Part shown: in pieces, positions 35,578-51,965 of the stretch
Layout of the letters: every line of letters starts with the position of its first letter
How positions within the stretch are numbered: position 1 is the first letter of the stretch
Assembly (NCBI RefSeq): GCF_020085105.1
Contig: NC_058043.1
Location: forward strand, 17,350,167 to 17,414,166
Reading direction: 5' to 3'
From: Siniperca chuatsi
Taxonomy: Eukaryota; Chordata; Actinopteri; Centrarchiformes; Sinipercidae
DNA length: 64,000 bases
Position numbers and translations under genes: made by a program
The notes under the pieces: generated by a model
What the model was told of the DNA's origin: nothing
Database searches by the model: none
Seen by the model: the letters and a program-made list of their open reading frames with translations, nothing else

Positions 35578-36864
35578 TTAGGGGAAGAGGGAGAGTCTAT
35601 CGTACTTGGTACAGAACAGTGAAGTCAGAAACAAATGCTATCAGCTTTTGTGATAACTCATTTAATATCTGTTTTGCATGTTTTTCCTGTGACTCTGCAG
35701 GTCAATGCGCCCTTTCGGTGTCCTGTAGTGACATTCGTTAGCGTCCTTGACTGTCAGTCTGTTCAAAAAAGGCACCATCTGCAAGAGAATTCATTCATGT
35801 TGAAGTAAACATTTTTTAATTGTAAGGTTCAGGTGTGTTTACAGAGGCTCAGCCCTACATGCGTACATGCATGAGTCAGGAGAAAGACTTGAGAGAAACA
35901 TTCAGGTTTTAGCTCCTCACATGACAGACACATTTGAAAACCTGTCAGAAAATATTTCCCGCTGTTTAACTCTCTAAACTTGCAGCATGTTGAAATTTAA
36001 ACAACACTACACCTGCAAACACAGATAGAGACCAGCTTCATTTAACACTATAAATCAAACATTAAAGGATGCATCTCAAAGAGCAGACAATCACACACAC
36101 AAGATCACCTGACATGAACAAGTCACACACACCACTCCAGTCAAATTAATTCAATCCAACATACAACCACACAAACAAGCACAGTCCAAGAACCAAAGTC
36201 GAACACACTCAAATAGAAAACTCCTCACACATGCCTTTTGAACAGTTAGAAAATATCTCTTGAATTTGGTCACTTCATTCAAAAACCTCACAGTGTTTAG
36301 TGATCCCGTGCAGCTCCATTCTTCCTCTCCCCCCCATCATTGTAAACATGTGTCCTCAGCACGTTCATTGTCAAAGTCTCCTCCCACTGCCTCAGGTCAG
36401 AGCCAATACAGTTTCAGTCCTGTCTGCCACATCACCATATCCCTGAGTCTGCACGAATCAAATGGCTCTGCTCTAAACAGCCCCTGCTTTGGTCCTATAG
36501 GAGCTCTCTGGGTAAAAGGTTATTGTTGGTCAAAGGGGGGGGAAGGAGAGCCAGGATCCAAACCCTGACCAGGTGTCTAAACAAGGTTAATCTGTCAAAG
36601 ACAGTATGGATAATCTCAGAAACAAAACAAACAAACCTGTGCTCTTTGCACCATATAATTTAATTACATTTTTTTCTTATAGGAATGATTGTTTTAGGGA
36701 CATTTTGAGCATAAAAATTAATTTAGAAAAATAATGTGGTAGATCTGTTAAGCATTTGTTGTGAAATGTGTTAGCTATAAATTACATTTGGAACAAATGA
36801 TGCTACTTGCAGATGAGATGACTCATCTATGTGCTCTTTTCTTTTTGTGCTGTATACAAAAAAG

Positions 36865-36880
36865 CAACTAGAGGGCGCTC
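36865..36880 (+). promoter_or_regulatory. CTCF-like motif
   Basis: CAACTAGAGGGCGCTC fits the vertebrate CTCF core (CCASYAGRKGGCRS) except for one base near its start. It lies between slc25a34 and fbxo42. Motif match only. Confidence 0.4.
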
Positions 36881-37616
36881 TTCTACAACTACTCCAAACA
36901 CCATCAGCTATATGACTTCCAATGCCTCTGAATTAATAAATCAAATGCAACAATTGAGAGTGAAAGTTCATTTTCTGATCTTGGAAAGAGCAGCGGACAA
37001 AAACAATCTCACCACAAGGTCAATAAGTAGCTGTTCAGGAGCTTTCGATGGTTTCACACAATCTTCCTCAGCAGATGGAGTGTGCCCAGTTGTCATTGAG
37101 TTGGACGCGTTCAAATTTCCTGAGCACTTTAAAGACTTCTTATGGAAGCAAAGAAAGGCCGTAATAGTTTGAATCTTACATTAAAAAACCTGAATACTTA
37201 ATGTTAAAATGTAAATACCACTGAATTTATAGCATTGAAAAATGTAACTTTGAAAACCGTCTGTCTGAATTTATACAGTTTGAATTTCCCAGGTCATTTC
37301 AAGAAATTGCAAATCACATTGGGTTTTTTTTGTTTGTTTTTTTTAACAAACACTGAAAAAAAGTCAAGATGCTGACGTTGGAATGGTTAAGTTTAGAAAA
37401 CATGAACATCCAGGCTACCGAGGATAATGAATTGATCAGATTCTGTCCTATCAGCTTATGTTCTGACAGTCACATGATCCAAGAGTTCAGGTGAGCGATT
37501 GAAATGCCGGAGCTTTAAAGAGGTTTTCTAGTTTAACTACAACTTGGAAGTTGATGTGACGTAAATGCTTTTTACAAGTCATTAACTCAAAACTACGTTA
37601 ACGCCGATATGACATT

Positions 37617-38587
37617 GTTGGGCCTCACCACACCACATGTGTAGAACAAAGACAGCGGCCTAGCTGGGAAGGGCAAAGCCTTGACCCGAGGCCTGAATGG
37701 GAAACAAAGGCGCCAAGTCTCCACTAGCCCTTAATTCACACTTAGGTGTAAGATTGATGTGAGATCTTGGTGGAAGCCAACACAAGAGAGCACAGCTATG
37801 ACGTCATCACCTCTATAAAGCCTAGCGCCACACACTACACGATGTCTTTTCCACTATAACCCCGTTACTACAGGAAGGCACATCACATGAACTTTAATTT
37901 TCCAAGGAAAGTCTTAACTCGCTGGACGAGCAACAGACTGCTTTGTGTTTGCTGAACACACTTTTGGATCCTGATCGTTATTCCCCATAATGATCCCGTA
38001 GCTGCAGAAGGGAGAGTCAGGTTTTACTGTCTCTTCACGGAGAGAAAGACCGCCGCTGAGCCCCTCTCTCTCTCCACTGAACGTCAACTACTGCTTTCCT
38101 CCGCTGTCATTCGAAGGAACAGTTCCACCATTAGAACCGCCGTCAGCGCGGATCCGGCTCCGTCAGTATCTGAGCCTTGAGAGGATTTCACCGGACAACC
38201 ACACATTGTCCGGTGACACATTAAATCGCTATCAGGAGCGATCTCAAGTAAAGTAATAGATTTTTATAACTGTCTGTTATTTCATCTAAGCTTCATTGTT
38301 GTGAATCGTGCTGTGCTTATTTTGGAAAGTAGCGGACCGCCGTGTCCTGTTTTGCTGTGTGTTTTCGTGCTTAGCACGTTCCTCGCAACCATGCACCCAT
38401 TGTCCCACACACACACAGAGACCTTATATGCTTGCTGATTGTTGTATACTTATTGTGTTTAGATTAGACGAAAGTGGTTGTTGGCTGAAGTTATTGATTG
38501 TTAATCAGTGCTAATGTTAAATAAACACTATTGTATCTTTTAAAGAGCAGTTGCCTGTGGTTACTGTGTGTACATGTTGGAATAACA
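37617..38587 (+). mobile_element. Possible solo LTR (family unassigned) or TATA promoter
   Basis: The segment begins TGTTGGGCC and ends GGAATAACA. It has a CRE-like TGACGTCA near 37800, a CTATAAAG box about 10 bp further on, and an AATAAA at 38520 followed by a GT-rich tail. That order fits the promoter and poly(A) parts of a long terminal repeat standing alone as an old fossil. I found no matching target-site duplication and no adjoining internal region, and the TATA-to-poly(A) distance of about 700 bp is long. A TATA-type promoter of an unannotated transcript is a real alternative. Confidence 0.3.
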
Positions 38588-39232
38588 GCTGGTTGCGAAG
38601 GTCAGTGCTCGGACTTCACCCTTCACTGTCCACCATTATTAATTTAAGATAGTAGCGTAAATATCAGCATTTTTAGGTGGACAGCCGCCTTTGAGGCACT
38701 TTTTCATGTTTCATTATTGGTCCCTGATCCCAGGGCTGGAACCAAACCTGCCCTACCTGAATCCCAACAACACGAACGTGGCAAAAGCCAAGACGTCCAG
38801 GTTTGAAATTTCCCTTTAATTTGGTGTCTGAATGAAACCAATTTGAACAACTTGATTTTTTTTTGTCTCGCCTTGAATTTTTAGATTCAAAAATTATTAA
38901 CTGAATTCAAGAGACTTAAATATTTCTTTAAATATAATAAAGAGCATTTTCTGAATTGACTTTGCACTCCTTGAAATTACTTAAATTCCAACCAAACAAA
39001 TTCAGAGCTGGTTTTTAAAGTAAAATATTTTAATGCTATACTTTCAGTAGCATTTAAATACTAACATGAAGTATTGAGCAGTGATTCAATTTCACATTTA
39101 CTGAAGTTTTCAGTTGCTTGTAAAATTAAAATGACGGCCTTTCTTTGCTTCCATACTTCTCATCCATGTTTGCTTAAAAACACACATACACAGCAGGAAT
39201 TTTAAGACTGTGACAGAGCAGACATGGAGGCC

Positions 39233-39238
39233 TTTATT
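39233..39238 (-). promoter_or_regulatory. fbxo42 polyadenylation signal
   Basis: AATAAA on the minus strand about 575 nt past the fbxo42 stop. It suggests the 3' UTR spans about 39215-39810, including the CA repeat. Another possible signal lies nearer the stop, so usage is uncertain. Confidence 0.45.
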
Positions 39239-39334
39239 GTTTAACTATGTTTATAGTACAGTGCCACATCTCTCACCCACCATGGCCCCCGACACACATT
39301 AGTCAACAACTTTTAATCACCACCGTGCACACAT

Positions 39335-39340
<6 letters not shown>

Positions 39341-39375
<35 letters not shown>
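39341..39375. repeat. (CA)n microsatellite
   Basis: About 17 uninterrupted CA units, likely inside the fbxo42 3' UTR. Confidence 0.93.
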
Positions 39376-39377
<2 letters not shown>

Positions 39378-39810
39378 ATCAATGTAAACATTGCAGTCTT
39401 AAAGAGTGATACAAAAAGCAAGGTAGTCGTCAACCGTTTCTGTTAACGGCATCTGTTCTTCCAGAGTGCAGAAGAGGGTAACACAGAAAAACAAAAATGT
39501 TATTGTATATATCGATCACCTTTTGGGGACCAACAAAAAATGTCCTGTTCTCTCTAATCACTGCAGTCACACACACACTCAGTCAGGATTCTCATTCAAA
39601 CAAATGTTTTTATCAAAGTGTAGTTAAAGTGTTTTATTTTGAATGCTTGCAGTAGGCAGAAGGGAGAATAATGAATTTGAAGTGGAACATCTAACAGTGA
39701 TTATGTTCTTTTCCCATAATCCTCTCTATAGGAAAAAGGCCTTGTGTGTCAATTCCCTTGTGTGTTCACAGGGTGGAGCGTCTGTCTTCCCAGTACAGCC
39801 TGGAGCTGCA

Positions 39811-44569
<4,759 letters not shown>

Positions 44570-45800
44570 TATTGTCTGAAGAGACATAGGGAGACATGCA
44601 AGTGATGTATGCACCAATGTTTATGATGTTCAGGAGTATGTTTACCATCAGCTACACTACAATTGGCAGTATTTTCTATTCATTCTAGTAGACGCGCCCA
44701 TTTCACACCTACCCTATATGTTCTTTATTGGATTCCTGCAACTCAAATTTAATGAGGATGAAGCCTTAAACAAAATTGGAGGAGATTTGGTCCTACCCCA
44801 GAAACCCAATGACACTGCAAAGCTGTAACCACCATAAAATGTTTTGGGGCATTTAATTCTCAGTAATCTTAATTGTCACATCCATTGTCTGAAACGGGTG
44901 GTGCCCTTTCTTTAGACTGAGCAGCTGGCCCCTCCACATAGCACGTCCCTCTTATATCGTTAGCTACCTCTAACTAGCTGTCGTTAGCCATCACATAATA
45001 AATAAAATGTTGGATTGCTAAAGCTAATTACCATCTAAAGCTAACTACATAGGAAAATACATGAACCTTGTGATATGTCATACGGCTAAACGAGGAGTGG
45101 CTTATGTTACAAACGACTATTTCACTGCCTAACCAACGTGTAACAGCTGCATGTTACTGAATTTAACGTTTGATCCTTGGAGAATATATGCTAGCACTGG
45201 CTAACGCTAGCTAACTGATCATGAGCATCCACGTTATCGTTAGCTAGCATCAATGCATTTTAGCTAACGGTATATAGCCATAGATTACGCGTTTTCCTTT
45301 AAACACCTCTGCTTGACAAAGTAAGGAAATCCCCACTTCTTAAGTATCTAAATGACACGACATGCTCTCAGGACAACAGTCTCAGCTAACATTACACCCT
45401 ACTAGCTAGCGCGCTAGCTGACATCCTCAGTGTTTTCTGCTGCTAATAATCTTTGCTAACGTAAGCTTGAGCAGAGGCTGTGTGCAGTTACGTTAATAAA
45501 CTAGCGTTAGCTCCTCTAATGTCACACACTTTGTCCCCTCTGAAAGGTTGTCAATTTCACTCCTTAACGTTAACTGTTGCAGCATTATTAATACCGTTGT
45601 TTTAAACGTGGTCTTTTGTGGGCTCTGAGTGTGTATCTTTCCTCTCCTTCCCCCCGGTATCAGCTCCGGAGGTTCCTCTGCAGCCTCCAAACAGTCGCCA
45701 TCTTCCGCTCCGTGAACGGCGTCCTCCGCAGCACAGCGACGCTCTAACAGCCGCTGACCGTCTGTGGTGCCAGGGTGGGTCGACCTCCTGTACCAAACAC
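44570..45800 (-). promoter_or_regulatory. fbxo42 5' UTR intron and promoter region
   Basis: The exon carrying the start codon follows a strong acceptor (TATGTCTCTTCAG) ending at 44576. An untranslated first exon is therefore expected upstream, probably in the CpG-richer stretch around 45600-45800, where AAGATGGCGAC (a YY1-like motif on the minus strand) occurs near 45700. Between them, 45000-45570 is dense in GTTAGC and AACGTTA motifs. I cannot fix the first donor or the transcription start. Confidence 0.5.
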
Positions 45801-46764
45801 TGCGCCCCCAGCTGCTGTGGACAATCCTGTGTTGCCCGGGGCAAAGTTGGAATTACCCCTAAATTAACACGACACTGTAATATGATCAGTTATGTTTAAA
45901 TGTGGGCTATTTACCTCATTTTGGTTGTAGTAAATTCTTTAGTGACATTGCTGCTGAAAATGTAAATGCAGGCTTGTATTAAGATTTATTTAACACGTGT
46001 ATCAAAAAATAAATAAATCTCCAGGTTATTGGAGATTAAACGATGCCTCCTCCACCTGTTACTTCATCAGACCTTACATTATTATTAGTTGTTTGGTTTT
46101 TTTTGTTTGTTTTTTACCACAAGTGGTTTGGTGCAGGAAGTAGGCCTTTCACATCTCATACTGTAGCTCTCTGCACGCTGGAATTAAATGTTTGTATTTC
46201 GTCCACCTGTTTTTTGGGGGGTTATAGGGCTGAGCTATATATTGTATACTGCTGTAATTTCATACTCCAGTGTTGGCCAGCTAACATCCATAGTCCCTCT
46301 CCTACTTTTTATTCATGCAATGTACTATGATGTTGAAATCAAAAGCTGCATATGTTTAATGAACTCTGCATGTGTAACCGGTTTCTTTGCTGTTGCATAA
46401 TGACCAAATTCTTGTATTCCCTACATTGAAAATGCATTACTTACAATTAAATATGGTTTCAGAAATCATGTTTTATTATGTGGGCAAACGTTCAAAATAT
46501 AGGCCACATAGGTCATTAATATGAAGCACCCAGGCTTAGACAGTTTCATCATCAGACCTGCAGTTTCAGTCCAACCTGCACCTCCACAGGAACAGCGGTT
46601 TAGACCAGAGATGAAGAGATGCTGGAAGTATATGTACACAAGGAAAGATAAACATTACTGCTGCAATTTTGACATTTGTGACTGTAGCAGGCAAATTGAT
46701 ACATCTGCATTTTTTTTCATCTGTCTGTGTGTTTGAGATTGTACATTTTACAAAGAAATGTTTT

Positions 46765-46936
46765 TACTCATAACATTAACAATGGCTCTGTTCTATTCAA
46801 GTGAGCCTTGACAGTGAGCCAGCATGCACAATACCAGGAACCTGAAACTGAAGCAGCTAAATGGAATTCAGTCATCATTAATTTTATTATTTATACCTGT
46901 GCTTTTCCTGCAGTGACACATCAAAATGTCCTCCAT
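46765..46936. repeat. Duplicated non-coding segment, copy 1
   Basis: About 170 bp matching 54951-55116 in the same orientation. Shared blocks include CATTAACAATGGCTCTGTTC, GTGAGCCAGCATGCACAATA and GCAGCTAAATGGAATTCAG, with a few gaps. The function is unknown. Confidence 0.8.
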
Positions 46937-47387
46937 GAAAAACCATTAAAACCATTAAACCTGCAAAAGAGTTTCGTTAACTGACCATTCTGGTCCTGAC
47001 ACTGTGAAGACTTTATTCAGCTCTGAGTGTCATTGTGTGTCTTCTGTCCTTCAGGACTTAACTCCTGGTTATTTTTGTAAGGGAAGAATAATAAAAATTA
47101 GGGGGCCATGATGCAACATAAGAAAATTAGAAATATAAGCTGACCTGGTCTTTGGTGCTGAATATTTGAACTATAAATGCAGTTTTTTTTTTTAAGTCAC
47201 TGTAATCTGTTGTTTATTTAAAACAGGTGACAATTTCTACAGATGGGCTAATTAACAATTATGTTCACTTGCATGATGGTAAAGTCCCTGAAATGTTTTA
47301 ATACACAGTTCATAGTTGTTCAGAATGGGAAATCTTAAAAAACTGCCAAACAAACCACAAACTTAAACAATCACTTATCTTAAACGG

Positions 47388-47434
47388 GACGGAAGCCATT
47401 ATACCTGCTATACACTGGACTCACATTCTGATCA
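47388..47434. repeat. Short dispersed repeat, copy 2
   Basis: Counterpart of 43836-43884. Shared cores are GAAGCCATT and ACACTGGACTCA. Confidence 0.55.
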
Positions 47435-48240
47435 AAATCCATTAAAATTGTATAAAAACATTTTGAGATTCTGGATGCATGAACTATTACTCAAACAACT
47501 GCACAAGAAGATGAATGGCTTTAATGCTGCGTTAAAGTCACTACCGTTCATTTCCACATTCAGCTGCTAGTTAGTTACAACTATAAAGTTTGGTATTGTG
47601 CTAATCTCTCCAAAGAGACAGGTGATATTCTAAGTAAAATACGACCATAGTCCTATTCTAGCAAACAATACCCCTCAGCAATCATTTGGAAAACATGCGG
47701 ACACTCATGAGCTAAAATCAGCGTAAACCTGAAGCCCATTTATAATATTTCTCATTATCATTTTTGTCATTTTTTATTAATAATTGTATTATCATTGACT
47801 GATCTTTTATTTTATTAGCATTTTCACTTTGGCCTTTATGTATTGTAATTTTTGTCCAGTGACCAACGTGAACGCTTGCACGACGCGCTGTTCCTGTCGT
47901 ACAGAACGTGAACGCAGCAGTTCCCTTCACCACATACAGCCTCATCCACCAAAAAACAGCATTAGTGAAGTGTAGTGGAGTGAGAGTGTCTGTCACTACT
48001 TATAGGCAAACATAACGCGATATGCAGTTAAATGAGCTTTGTCAGAGTCCGCATTTAAAGTATTGTATCTTGCTGGTTAGTTGTCTTGGAACTTGGAAGC
48101 TAGCAAGTTGACGCTAACGTTACCTAAGCTAACGTTAATATAACGTCATTTCCCTTCCGGTTTTAACGGTTAAACTTGCGAGGCATTGCTTAAGTGTTTA
48201 AGCCTAGCTAACATAACTGTCGACAATCCAAAACTATAGT

Positions 48241-48574
48241 GTACAGTCAGTGTTTTTTCCGTCTGAGCGGCGTATGGACGACACCAGTGGTCGGCTGATT
48301 TAGTGAGGTGGACGTGACGCCAAATTTAAAGTAGCAGGCAGCCAGGGGGGATTGCCCTCAGTTAAGCATTAAGCTAGCAGGCTAACACGCGGCCAAGGAA
48401 AGGTTTGCGAATCTGGTCACTCAGCCTTCAACTGATAAATAAAACTCGTGAGACTCAGCTCCCCGCGGGTCTGCGTGAGGGCTGTCCACCGTCCCGTGCT
48501 CTCTGCGTGGATGGGAAATAGTCATAGTTAGCCAGTGGAGCCGAAGAGGTAACCAGCCAGCAGTCCTGTTAAAC
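48241..48574 (+). promoter_or_regulatory. szrd1 promoter / 5' UTR
   Basis: CpG-bearing sequence just before the szrd1 start codon. AACGTTA palindromes lie at about 48113-48145, slightly upstream. The transcription start cannot be fixed. The start codon has the context AAACATGG. Confidence 0.5.
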
Positions 48575-51500
48575 ATGGAGGATGAAGAGGTTGCAGAGAG
48601 CTGGGAAGAGGCAGCGGACAGCGGGGTGAGAAACACTAACGTTGTACAAATATTGTGCCGAACAAGGTTATAACCCGATTTCAGTTTGACAGTCAGCCAG
48701 TCACGTAGCAAGGATACGCTGGCTGTGTCTGGTGCTTTAATACATAAACATGTTTTTATTTATTTCGGCTTGTTTTCTCATCAAAGAAAGCAGCCTGGCT
48801 TCCTGGCTCAGTCTTGCAGGCCTCGCTGTCCCATAATGACACGGGACTGAGCTTGGCTTCGTGTCATATTATTTGCTCAACAAAATGGCTTTATGATGTG
48901 TGGAAAACCCGAGGAACATCCACAAAGAGAGCTTAATTTTTACAAAGTCGACTTTTTCCTATAATTCCCCCATTTTTAAGACCCGCCCATTGCGGAAATG
49001 ACAGGTTGCACTGACATGAATCCTTAAAATACCATAACAGTGTAGTATGTTCAGGGTTTAGCATAAATCAGTATTATCCAGTAGATCTAGCAGATTTTTC
49101 TATCGTGGGTTGGTAGATTGAACCAGTTTGATTTGATTGTGGAAAGGTGGGTAAAATTACTAGTAGAGACAGTGCTATTACTGTCATTATGTTTTTGTAA
49201 TCGTGTCCCCTGTAATCAAATGTATTATTTGCTATAATCTTGAACATTTTAAGTGGCTGCAAAAACATGTCCACATCACTTTTATGTCTGTCCATGATGT
49301 TACTGTTAAGGATGCTCTTTATCCTCTCATTCTGATTATGAGCAACCTGAAATTCAACAGCTGGAAATGTGTTGATATTATCTGATACTGAGATATGTAT
49401 ACAGCTTACCCTGTAACACTAAATGTGAATTTCAACTTCTGCTTGAAAATGTATATAACATATGTAAGGAATCAAATGTTTAAGTGCTGTAACCCCTGCC
49501 TTCCATCTTGTTAACATAGGAAATACAAAAACTTAACTAAAACTGCATACAGTGTATTGTAAAAGCCATAATCTGTACACATAAATCGCAGAGACTGTGC
49601 AGTATTTTACAAATATTTCTCTCTGTACTCCCATGTTTTGTTTTTAATCAGTATTATTTTTGTCTTCAGTGTTGTGTGTTTGTTGCAGAGTATCTGCATT
49701 GTCAATTGTAGGTCACCTATTTGTGACCAGAGATTAAATACATACTTTATCATCGTGAGGGATTGTTGGTTTGTAATGATTGAACTATGTCATGATATCT
49801 TTCAAAGGCATGTTTTCTTAGATTCCAGCAACCAGTCCATAACTTAGAAATCCAGATCTCGTGAACATGTTTGCTGTACAGGTCACTGAGACAAATAACA
49901 AACTTGTTGGACAGTAATAGAAATGTAACTAGACCTGCAAGCAGGTATCCAAGCCTCCGGTGCAAGTCGCAACATGGGGCCCACAGAGGCAATGCAAGTC
50001 GACCTGTAGTCCCACAGGTGCGATGCAAGTCGCAGGTGGAGATCAGCACAGAGATTGGAAAACATTCGGTTCAAAGACAGTAGTGTGGAAAAATAATTTA
50101 CTACCACTGGCCCAAGTTTTGCGTTAATCGGACAGAGCTATGTGTAGATATGACATCACGTCCTGTTTTGACTGCAACCCACAGAAAGTTTTTGCTTTAT
50201 AACTTGTGCATTTTTTGGATTATCAAAATCCTTTTAATTTTAATAACTTTTGATCATGAGGGTCCATAGATTCAATGTACAAGGTTTCGTGCAGCTCTGA
50301 CTCACGGCCTAGGAGGAGTTCGAAAAAGTAGTTTTGCATATTTTACGATTTTGAGGGCAGGAGAATTATAAGTGACAATGGGCGTGGCCTATAATCACGA
50401 TTCAGGGAATGCAGGCATGTAAGGTTTTTGAATGTGCAACGTACTATGTGGGAGTTACCGGCCAAAACACGTTTATCTTGATTATAGCGCCATCTGCTGG
50501 TGGACGTGTCATTTTTTTCTGTCTGTGGTGTGTGCACCAGTCTATACCTCCCCTGTGAATTTCACTTGCATAACTCTTATGGGGTAGGCTGCAGTACCAC
50601 TTTTAACAACAGAAATAAATCTGAGCGATTTTTAAATATGGTTCCCAGCACCGCTGGCACTGGGCACCGCAATGCCTTGCATTCGTGGTTTCCAGTGTGT
50701 ATGCATGAGAGTAGTGCAATGAAGGGGAGAAATTTTTTATATATACAAATGTATGCAAAGTTTTTAATAAAGTGTTTTTGTATAGTATAGTGTCAGTTTT
50801 CTTTAAGATGCATAGAATAGTGTAATGCTATTGTAACAGAGTGTGCTGGGTTCGCCTAACTGGGTAAACTTAATAAGGAAACAATAAACGGACAATAAGT
50901 CCAAACTTCTGAATTTAAACATTATGTCGAAATTGAGGATGTATGAGAAATGAGAACAGGGGTAGGTATGCCTTGTTTTTAGCCTAGCCGATTGCCGGAA
51001 ATGCCTTTTGCTATGTCATAACGCATATCATTTAAAGGCGAATACTGCTGAAAAGACTAAAGTCTAAGCTTTACAATAGGCTCAGTCAATAAAATAGGTT
51101 TTTCAAAAATTTTGAATCATCACAACCACAAGAGGTCCTTGAGCGTACAGTCATAAATGTGCACAAAAAATATTAGGCTGATGGGTCCAGTAGCATGTGA
51201 TATTAGCTGCAGACACACACACGCACACGGCCAAGCTCATGATCCCCTCCAGGCTTACGCCTGGTGGAGATAATAATTATGTCTTTCTCCTCAGGAAATC
51301 GAGAGAAGGCTTGAGGCTAAACTGAAAATAAACCAGGAGACAAAGTAAGCAAAGAGAAAATGTGTCTACATGTTTCAATACATGGAAATAATGCATAAAG
51401 TTTTTTCCAGTAATTTTGTTCCTCTCACATGTTTTTACCGGTACAGGAAGTCTAGCTTGGGTTCGGTTGGCTCACCTGTTAAAACTGCTATCGTAATCCA

Positions 51501-51965
51501 GGACGACTCTCTGCCTGCAGCGCCCCCACCACAAATACGAATTTTGAAACGTCCTTCAAATAACGGTACCACAGGAAATCCTGCATCCTCGGCTCGCCCC
51601 TCTCAGCAGATGAAGTCTTTGGCCCAGCGGGAGGCAGAGTATGCAGAAGCCCGACGAAGGATTTTGGGTAGTGCTTCTTCAGATGATACTCCTCAGGACA
51701 ATCCATGTCAGGACAGGTAAGACATTACAACAAACAACAGTAATGAACTAGATAAAATACTAGATAAAATACTAGATAAAAATAGAGACTAGAAAATATC
51801 TCAAAGTGAAAAACACTTGTGTAATTTATTCTCATTTCTCCTCGTATCATTAGGCCAGCTCGTATGAGCGTGCAGCAAACATCAGAACCAGTTCGTCCAA
51901 ACAATCATGTGATCCGCCAACCCGCGGGCCCAGATGGCACCTCAGGCTTCCGACTCTGCAGATAA
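48575..51965 (+). CDS. szrd1: SUZ RNA-binding domain-containing protein 1
   Basis: Small protein with a SUZ motif, expected to bind RNA, and a C-terminal SUZ-C motif; its cellular role is poorly known. Exons on the plus strand: 48575-48625, 51295-51344, 51447-51716 and 51854-51965. Phases agree, giving 160 residues (human about 152). The start [17 protein letters not shown] is identical to human. Next come [32 protein letters not shown] and the SUZ core [20 protein letters not shown]. The C-terminal part [13 protein letters not shown] matches the human SUZ-C region, but the ending FRLCR differs from the human FKQRR. Exon 2 is only 50 nt and lies about 20 bp after the end of a dispersed repeat. 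It is divergent to fbxo42, and necap2 follows downstream, as in human. Confidence 0.96.
49925..51275. mobile_element. Dispersed repeat of unassigned class, about 1.3 kb
   Basis: Begins near TAACTAGACCTGCAAGCAGG and ends near GGCTTACGCCTGGTGGAGAT, where the two halves of CCAGGC-TTAC-GCCTGG form a small hairpin. These ends and internal phrases such as GCGCCATCTGCTGGTGG are familiar to me from many copies in percomorph genomes. It contains three ATGCAAGTCG-type repeats near 49960-50030. I see no recognisable transposase or reverse transcriptase, so it is probably non-autonomous. The class is not assigned, and the boundaries are approximate. Confidence 0.6.
50487..50500 (-). promoter_or_regulatory. 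CTCF core motif inside a repeat
   Basis: Read on the minus strand, CCAGCAGATGGCGC fits every position of the vertebrate CTCF core CCASYAGRKGGCRS. It lies within the dispersed repeat of szrd1 intron 1. Motif match only; occupancy is unknown. Confidence 0.45.

Larger units (their letters stand above)
45801..48240. other. Intergenic fbxo42-szrd1 (divergent)
   Basis: AT-rich stretch between two divergent promoters. It contains one copy each of two short repeats duplicated elsewhere in the window (46765-46936 and 47388-47434). No coding sequence is supported. Confidence 0.5.
48626..51294. other. szrd1 intron 1
   Basis: Intron of 2.7 kb. The first half (48626-49920) is AT-rich with no feature seen. 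The second half is occupied by a dispersed repeat listed separately. Confidence 0.6.

Noticed and set aside
36831-37172. 113-residue plus-strand frame between slc25a34 and fbxo42
   Set aside because: No recognisable motif; it overlaps the CTCF-like motif region and looks like chance.
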